Assembly (NCBI RefSeq): GCF_004011095.1 | Contig: NZ_CP028129.1 | Location: 1,178,001 to 1,242,000 of the forward strand | Direction of reading: 5' to 3' | Length of the DNA: 64,000 bases | DNA from: Rathayibacter rathayi | Lineage (GTDB): Bacteria; Actinomycetota; Actinomycetes; Actinomycetales; Microbacteriaceae | The notes under the pieces: model-generated | What the model was told of the DNA's origin: nothing | The model's input: the letters and a program-made list of their open reading frames with translations, nothing else | Databases searched by the model: none | Shown here: positions 59,072-64,000 of the stretch, in pieces | Numbering within the stretch: the stretch's first letter is position 1 | How the letters are laid out: every line of letters starts with the position of its first letter | Made by a program: the position numbers and the translations under genes

Positions 59072-60352
59072 TCAATCCGCCAGGACGTAGCCTGCCTCGC
59101 CGTGGATGGCCGTGTCGATGCCCGCGATCTCGTCCTCGTTCTTCACGCGGAAGCCCATCGTCTTCTGAATGATCCAGCCGATGAGGAGCGTCATCACGAA
59201 CGAGTAGACCAGGACGGTGAAGGCCGCAAGGGCCTGCTTGCCGAGCTGGCTCGCATCCCCAGTGAGGAACAGGCCCACGCCCGTGCCGAAGAAGCCGATG
59301 TACAGCGTTCCGATCAGACCGCCCACCAGGTGCACGCCGACCACGTCGAGCGAGTCGTCATAGCCGAGCCGGTACTTGAGATCAATCGCCAGAGCGCAGA
59401 CCGCACCGGTGATGACGCCGAGGACGATCGCCCAGAACGGCGACAGGCTCGCGCAGGCCGGGGTGATCGCGACCAGACCCGCGACCGCACCCGAGGCGGC
59501 ACCGATGGAGGTGGGCTTGCCGTCCTTGATCTTCTCGACGACGAGCCAGCCGAGGATCGCGGCGGCCGGCGCGGCGATGGTGTTCAGGAACGCGATGGCC
59601 GCGATGCCGTCGGCCGCGAGTTCGGAGCCGGCGTTGAAGCCGAACCAACCGAACCAGAGTAGTCCGGCGCCCAGGAGCACGAACGGCGGGTTGTGCGGCT
59701 GGTGCGCACCCTTGGTGAAGTTGACCCGCTTGCCCAGCACCAGGGCGAGGGCGAGGGCCGCCGCACCGGCGTTGATGTGCACCGCGGTGCCACCGGCGAA
59801 GTCGATCGCGCCGACGTTGTAGGCGATCCAGCCGCCGTCCACGACGCTCGCGTCGTCGCCGAGCGTGAAGTTGAAGACCCACGAGGCGACCGGGAAGTAG
59901 ACGACCGTGGCCCACACGCCGGCGAAGACCATCCAGGCGCCGAACTTCGCGCGGTCGGCGATAGCGCCCGAAATCAGCGCGACGGTGATGATGGCGAAGG
60001 TCGCCTGGAACGCGGCGAACGCCAGCGTCGGGTAGGCCGACGTCTGCTCGCCCAGCGCGTCGTTGTAGACGCCCTGCAGGCCGATCTGAGCGGTGTCGAT
60101 TCCGAGAACGCCGTCGATACCGACGAAGGTGTCGGTGCCGGCGGCGCCCGCCGGGCCGTTGCCGAAGGCGATCGCGTAGCCGTACAGGACCCAGAGGACT
60201 CCGATGAGTCCCATGGCTCCGAAGCTGAGCATCATCATGCTAATGACGCTCTTTGCACGCACCAGGCCGCCGTAGAAGAAGGCGAGCCCGGGGGTCATGA
60301 GCAGGACCAGCGCGGCTGCGATGAGCAGGAACGCGGTGTTGCCTTGATCCAT
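59072..60352 (-). CDS. amtB: Ammonium transporter
   Basis: 426-residue Amt channel with 11 predicted membrane helices. Family landmarks: DQGNTAFLLIAAALVLLMTPGLAFFYGGL at the N terminus, the DFAGGTAVHINAG signature, the pore His pair in VHINAG and GVHLVGGL, and GFRVKNEDEIAGID at the cytoplasmic end. Imports ammonium/ammonia. ATG 60352 has GAGAGG upstream. A GlnR-like box lies 121-158 bases upstream. No glnK or glnD follows; a strong terminator does. Confidence 0.96.
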   Translation of the reverse strand: MDQGNTAFLLIAAALVLLMTPGLAFFYGGLVRAKSVISMMMLSFGAMGLIGVLWVLYGYAIAFGNGPAGAAGTDTFVGIDGVLGIDTAQIGLQGVYNDALGEQTSAYPTLAFAAFQATFAIITVALISGAIADRAKFGAWMVFAGVWATVVYFPVASWVFNFTLGDDASVVDGGWIAYNVGAIDFAGGTAVHINAGAAALALALVLGKRVNFTKGAHQPHNPPFVLLGAGLLWFGWFGFNAGSELAADGIAAIAFLNTIAAPAAAILGWLVVEKIKDGKPTSIGAASGAVAGLVAITPACASLSPFWAIVLGVITGAVCALAIDLKYRLGYDDSLDVVGVHLVGGLIGTLYIGFFGTGVGLFLTGDASQLGKQALAAFTVLVYSFVMTLLIGWIIQKTMGFRVKNEDEIAGIDTAIHGEAGYVLAD

Positions 60353-60472
60353 TGTTGAACCTCTCGTGAGTGTGCAGAGAAAAGCCCGGAGCGAGGACGC
60401 TGCGTCGGTGCACGGCCTGGAGACACGCGGGTGTCGGGTCACCTCGGGTAGCCGACAGTCTGGTCGAGAGAG

Positions 60473-60510
60473 GTTTCATTCCGTGCGGTACCGCGTTTCG
60501 CGGAGGTTAC
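60473..60510 (-). promoter_or_regulatory. GlnR-like nitrogen-control box upstream of amtB
   Basis: Read on the minus strand: GTAAC, 6 bases, GAAAC, then a second GAAAC exactly 22 bases after the first. This matches three of four half-sites of the actinobacterial GlnR consensus gTnAC-n6-GaAAC repeated; the GTnAC of the second pair is not conserved. Position before amtB fits activation under nitrogen limitation. Confidence 0.65.
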
Positions 60511-60603
60511 GGCAGAGGCCGCTGTGTAAAAAGCGCGTTACGCCATGCTGGCGATCGGCACGACGACATCCCCGGGTTCGCCGGGAGAAGCGCTGATCCG
60601 GAG

Positions 60604-61650
60604 CTAGGAGCGGGACGCCATCGAGGTCAGCGCGATCAGTCGCGACATCGAGCGCAGGTACTTTTTGCGGTACCCGCCGCTGAGCATGTCGCCGCCGAAG
60701 ACCTCGTCCAGCGGTGTTCCGGCCGCGAGCACCGGGATCTGCGCGTCGTAGACCCGGTCGATGAACGCCACCAGGCGCAACGCGTCGGTCTGGTCAGTGA
60801 GGGCCGTGACGTCGCGGAGCACGATCGTGTCGACGCCGTCGATTACCTTGATGTAGCGCGAGGGGTGCACCGTCCCCAGGTGGCGCACCGCGTCGGCGAA
60901 CGAATCGTCGGTGATGACGGAACCGGCCGGGACGGCCGCGACGAGCGCGTCGATCTCGTTATCGGTGCGCACCACGGCATGGCCCTCGAGGTCGCGGCGG
61001 CGGTAGTCGGTGCCGTCGATCCGCATCGTCTCGAAGTGTGCGGCCATCGACTGGATCTCGCGGAGGAAGTCGGCGGCGGCGAAGCGCCCCTCGCCCAGGG
61101 CGTTCGGCGGGGTGTTCGAGGTCGCCGCGATGCGCGTCCCGGAGGCGACGAGCTCGCCGAGCAGGCGCGTCATCAGCATCGTGTCACCCGGGTCGTCCAG
61201 CTCGAACTCGTCGATGCAGAGCAGCGCAGAGCCCTTCAGGAGCGAGACGGTCGCCGCGTAGCCGAGGGCGCCGACGAGCGCGGTGTACTCGATGAAGGTG
61301 CCGAAGTAAGTCCGGCCCGGCACCGCGTGCCAGATCGCCGCGAGCAGGTGGGTCTTGCCGACGCCGAAGCCGCCGTCGAGGTAAACACCCGGCTTGAGCG
61401 CCGGCGCCTTCTTCCTTCCGAAGCCGAGGAAGCCGCCTCCGCCGCCCTTCAATCCGCCGCCCGCCGCGAACGCGCGCAGCGCTTCGACCGCTCCGGCTTG
61501 CGAGGGATACTCGGGGTCTGGGCGGTAGCTCTCGAAGGTGGCGCCCTCGAACTGGCGTGGGGGTACCAGGGTCGAGGCGATCTCGTGCCCGCTGATGTGG
61601 GGCGAGCGCGCGGTCAGACTGCTCGTCGGTTGGACGTCATCGGGGCTCAC
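60604..61650 (-). CDS. zapE: AFG1-like ATPase, cell division protein ZapE
   Basis: 348-residue P-loop ATPase of the AFG1/ZapE family. Walker A GGFGVGKTHLL, Walker B LCIDEFELDD, sensor region ATSNTPP and the arginine-rich FLREIQSMAAHFE are typical. ZapE acts at the division ring in proteobacteria; in actinobacteria the role is less studied. A glycine-rich loop (GGGLKGGGGGFLGFG) between the start and Walker A is unusual. GTG 61650 chosen by the GAGAAG upstream; the frame reaches 61713. Confidence 0.9.
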   Translation of the reverse strand: MSPDDVQPTSSLTARSPHISGHEIASTLVPPRQFEGATFESYRPDPEYPSQAGAVEALRAFAAGGGLKGGGGGFLGFGRKKAPALKPGVYLDGGFGVGKTHLLAAIWHAVPGRTYFGTFIEYTALVGALGYAATVSLLKGSALLCIDEFELDDPGDTMLMTRLLGELVASGTRIAATSNTPPNALGEGRFAAADFLREIQSMAAHFETMRIDGTDYRRRDLEGHAVVRTDNEIDALVAAVPAGSVITDDSFADAVRHLGTVHPSRYIKVIDGVDTIVLRDVTALTDQTDALRLVAFIDRVYDAQIPVLAAGTPLDEVFGGDMLSGGYRKKYLRSMSRLIALTSMASRS

Positions 61651-61860
61651 TCGCTTCTCGCATCCTGCGCAGGGCGCAGGGCCGTGCGCTCGAGGGGCGG
61701 TCGTATCGGGCACACAACCGCCGCGGTTCTGTGTCGAACTCTTACGGTGCCCGCCGTGCGGCGTCGTCCGCGGACGCGTACTGTCGCTGAAGGGCGGGCC
61801 CCAGCGTAGCCCGCCGTGGAATCACACCCGCGCTCCGCGCACCATCCTGGAGGTCCTCCT

Positions 61861-62763
61861 TTGTCCGTCGAAACCGATCCGTCGCCGAAGTTCGCCTCCT
61901 ACGCTCACCCCGAACGGCTCGTCAGCGCCGACTGGCTCGAGCAGCGCCTCGGCACTCCCGGCTTGGTCGTCGTCGAGTCCGACGAGGACGTCCTGCTCTA
62001 CGAGACCGGCCACATCCCCGGCTCGGTCAAGATCGACTGGCACACCGACCTCAACGACCCGGTGCAGCGCGACTACATCGATGGAGCCGCGTTCGCCGCG
62101 CTCGTCGGCGGCAAGGGCATCGCCCGTGACACCACCGTCGTCATCTACGGCGACAAGAGCAACTGGTGGGCCGCGTACGCGCTCTGGGTCTTCACCCTCT
62201 TCGGCCACGAGGACGTCCGCCTCCTGGACGGCGGCCGCGACAAGTGGATCGCCGAGGGTCGCCCCACGACCACCGAGGCCTCCTCGCCCGAGCCGGCCGA
62301 GTACCCGGAGATCGAGCGCAGCGACGCCGAGATCCGCGCCTTCAAGGACGATGTACTCGCCCACTTCGGCAACCCGCTGATCGACGTCCGCTCCCCCGAG
62401 GAGTTCACCGGCCAGCGCACCACCGCGCCGGCCTACCCGGAGGAGGGCTCCCTGCGCGCCGGACACATCCCGAGCGCGCAGAACGTGCCGTGGGGTAAGG
62501 CCGCAGCCGAGGACGGGACCTTCCGCCCCCTGGGTGAGCTGAACGGCATCTACCGCGAGGGCGCGGGCCTGAAGGACGGCGACTCCGTCATCGCCTACTG
62601 CCGCATCGGCGAGCGCTCCGCGCACACCTGGTTCGTGCTGACCCACCTCCTCGGCTTCGAGGGCGTCCGCAACTACGACGGCTCCTGGACCGAGTGGGGC
62701 AGCGCCGTTCGCGTCCCGATCGTGCAGGGCGCGGAGCCCGGCGAGGGCCCCGACGCCCGCTGA
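61861..62763 (+). CDS. Thiosulfate sulfurtransferase (tandem rhodanese)
   Basis: 300-residue two-domain rhodanese. The first domain ([26 protein letters not shown]) is inactive; the second carries the active-site loop CRIGERS with the persulfide Cys, preceded by [13 protein letters not shown]. It transfers sulfur from thiosulfate or mercaptopyruvate to acceptors. TTG 61861 with GGAGG 8 bases before it is the best start; no ATG is close. sufE follows after 104 bases, which suggests a shared sulfur-handling role. Confidence 0.92.
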   Translation: MSVETDPSPKFASYAHPERLVSADWLEQRLGTPGLVVVESDEDVLLYETGHIPGSVKIDWHTDLNDPVQRDYIDGAAFAALVGGKGIARDTTVVIYGDKSNWWAAYALWVFTLFGHEDVRLLDGGRDKWIAEGRPTTTEASSPEPAEYPEIERSDAEIRAFKDDVLAHFGNPLIDVRSPEEFTGQRTTAPAYPEEGSLRAGHIPSAQNVPWGKAAAEDGTFRPLGELNGIYREGAGLKDGDSVIAYCRIGERSAHTWFVLTHLLGFEGVRNYDGSWTEWGSAVRVPIVQGAEPGEGPDAR

Positions 62764-62867
62764 GCGTCACGACGAAGGCCGAGAGAACCCGACGAGGGCC
62801 GGATCGGACCTCTCGGCCTTCAGGGTGAGGGCCCTTCGCCCCGCATCCCGATGAGACACTGGACTCG

Positions 62868-63305
62868 ATGACTGACTCGACGCTCCCCGACGCTCTGCGC
62901 ACCATTCGCGAGGAGTTCCTCGCCCTCGAGAAGCCGGAGCGTCTGCAGCTGCTCCTCGAGTTTTCGAACGAACTCCCCGAGCTGCCCGAGCGCTACCGCG
63001 ACCACCCCGACCTCTTCGAGCGCGTCGAGGAATGCCAGGCGCCGGTGTTCATCGTCGTCGACATTGCGGGAGGCATCGTGCACCTGCACGCGACGGCTCC
63101 CCGGGAGGCGCCCACGACCCGCGGTTTCGCGTCGATCCTCGCGCAGGGGCTTGCCGGGCTCACCGCCGAGCAGGTGCTCGCCGTCCCGGACGACTTCCCG
63201 CAGACCATCGGGCTCTCGGAGGCGGTGTCGCCGCTGCGCCTGCGCGGGATGACGGCCCTGCTCGGCCGGACCAAGCGGCAGGTCCGCGCGCACCTCGCCG
63301 CATGA
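62868..63305 (+). CDS. sufE: Fe-S cluster assembly sulfur-acceptor SufE
   Basis: 145-residue SufE. The conserved sulfur-accepting Cys is in VEECQAPVFI near residue 54, with the YRDHPDLFERV segment before and the C-terminal SPLRLRGMTALLGRTKRQVRAHL helix. It accepts persulfide from SufS. ATG overlaps nothing upstream; the stop overlaps the next gene by 4 bases (ATGA). Confidence 0.94.
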   Translation: MTDSTLPDALRTIREEFLALEKPERLQLLLEFSNELPELPERYRDHPDLFERVEECQAPVFIVVDIAGGIVHLHATAPREAPTTRGFASILAQGLAGLTAEQVLAVPDDFPQTIGLSEAVSPLRLRGMTALLGRTKRQVRAHLAA

Positions 63306-64000
63306 TCCTCCAGCCGCTGATTCCCGCCGGTCGCCCGATCGTGCTCGGCGAGGAGGGCGCGCGGGCGGCCGTCGCCGACGCGTGGCGCCCCGCCGATGCC
63401 GTACGGGTGCGGCTCAACATGATCGCCAGCATCACCGGCTCGAGCATCGGCGCGGACGGCACCAGCGAGACCCTCACCAATCGGGTCGACCGTACGATCC
63501 TGGGGGTGATCCGCGAGCAGGCCGACGTGGTTCTCGTCGGAGCGGCGAGTGTCCGCGCCGAGGGTTACCGGCTGCCCAAGCGGGTCCCGCTTGCCGTCGT
63601 CTCCACGTCGGGCAATCTGGCCGGGCACCGCCTCGAGATGGCGGAGGGTTCCCGGGTACTGCTGCTGGTCCCGGAGTCGCGCGGCCCGGTCGAGGGGCTC
63701 CCCGCCGGAGTCGAGGTGGTCGCCGTCCCCTCCGACTCGGAGCGTCTTAGCGTAGAAGCGCTGCTGGACGCGCTCGCCGCTCGCGGACTGCACCGCGTGG
63801 TTTGCGAGGGCGGCGCCTCCCTCTCCGGGCAGTTCCTCGCCTCCGGCCGGGTCGATGAGTTCTGCCTCACCACGTCCCCCCGCGTCGTCCTCCCCGGCCT
63901 GCCGGTCGCGACCGGTGCGGTGGACGTGGACGACGCATACAGCCTCGTTCTGCTGGCTGCTGATGACCGCGGGGCCGTCTACGCCCGCTGGAGTCGCTCG
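63302..64000 (+). CDS. RibD C-terminal-like reductase (3' end outside window)
   Basis: 233 residues of a dihydrofolate-reductase-fold protein of the RibD C-terminal (pyrimidine reductase) family; the frame runs off the window. Segments VRLNMIASITGSSIG, NRVDRTILGVIREQADVVLVGAASVRAEGY and VVCEGGASLSGQFLASGRVDEFCLT are characteristic of this NADPH-dependent family. No deaminase domain, so it is the stand-alone reductase form. Translationally coupled to sufE. Role could be in riboflavin synthesis or an unrelated small-molecule reduction. Confidence 0.88.
   Translation, partial: MILQPLIPAGRPIVLGEEGARAAVADAWRPADAVRVRLNMIASITGSSIGADGTSETLTNRVDRTILGVIREQADVVLVGAASVRAEGYRLPKRVPLAVVSTSGNLAGHRLEMAEGSRVLLLVPESRGPVEGLPAGVEVVAVPSDSERLSVEALLDALAARGLHRVVCEGGASLSGQFLASGRVDEFCLTTSPRVVLPGLPVATGAVDVDDAYSLVLLAADDRGAVYARWSRS

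Overview
The window is about 70% GC and densely packed. Gene content points to an actinobacterium, most likely of the family Microbacteriaceae (a Rathayibacter/Clavibacter-like organism; genus is inference). Markers are mycothiol ligase mshC, the RNA polymerase-binding protein rbpA, paired WYL regulators pafB/pafC, the actinobacterial mutasome imuA'-imuB-dnaE2, a Zn-independent type B L31, a GlnR-like box at amtB, and frequent GTG starts with 4-nt overlaps (ATGA, GTGA). No rRNA, CRISPR array, insertion sequence or prophage was seen; there is one tRNA.

Layout. 1-14138: end of glycogen synthase, an ABC ATPase, L31, a YdeI-like protein, a DnaQ-type exonuclease, trehalose synthase treS, an alpha/beta hydrolase plus glycosyltransferase pair, a phosphatase, sirtuin, TrmH methyltransferase, D-Ala-D-Ala carboxypeptidase, SGNH hydrolase and an SF2 helicase. 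14497-20968: glgX-treY-treZ, which debranch glycogen-like glucan and convert it to trehalose; treS and glgA are nearby. 20974-27240: DNA-damage mutagenesis operon imuA'-imuB-dnaE2 plus a fourth, translationally coupled unknown gene, behind a perfect LexA (SOS) box. 27461-31318: a ProB-like kinase with a C-terminal extension, small unknown genes, a scarred segment where a truncated frameshifted flavin oxidoreductase meets a truncated gene downstream of an XRE regulator, and tRNA-Leu(GAG).

31445-46684: housekeeping block with a dipeptidase, uppP, mshC, a PAC2 protein, HAD phosphatase, trmI, FKBP lipoprotein, pafB-pafC, tatA-tatC, a HelY-type helicase, lnt and rbpA. The order resembles the Pup-proteasome neighbourhood of mycobacteria, but no pup, proteasome or Pup-ligase genes lie between trmI and pafB. 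46820-50010: GDPD phosphodiesterase, SPFH/NfeD pair and an SDR. 50011-57490: accessory and partly decayed region with a frameshifted small secreted protein beside a small membrane protein in an AT-rich island, an ABC-F remnant, a DapA-like aldolase, two hydrolases, an LLM oxidoreductase, a gene remnant and an AraC-like protein. 57566-64000: SGNH hydrolase, PemK/MazF-like protein, amtB with an upstream GlnR-like box, zapE, a sulfurtransferase, sufE and a RibD-like reductase cut by the window edge.

Two themes stand out: storage-glucan/trehalose metabolism on the left, and DNA-damage response (LexA-controlled mutasome, PafBC) in the middle. Several single-nucleotide frameshifts lie in G-runs and could be real decay or assembly error. 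All functional calls rest on motif recognition by eye; no database search was run.
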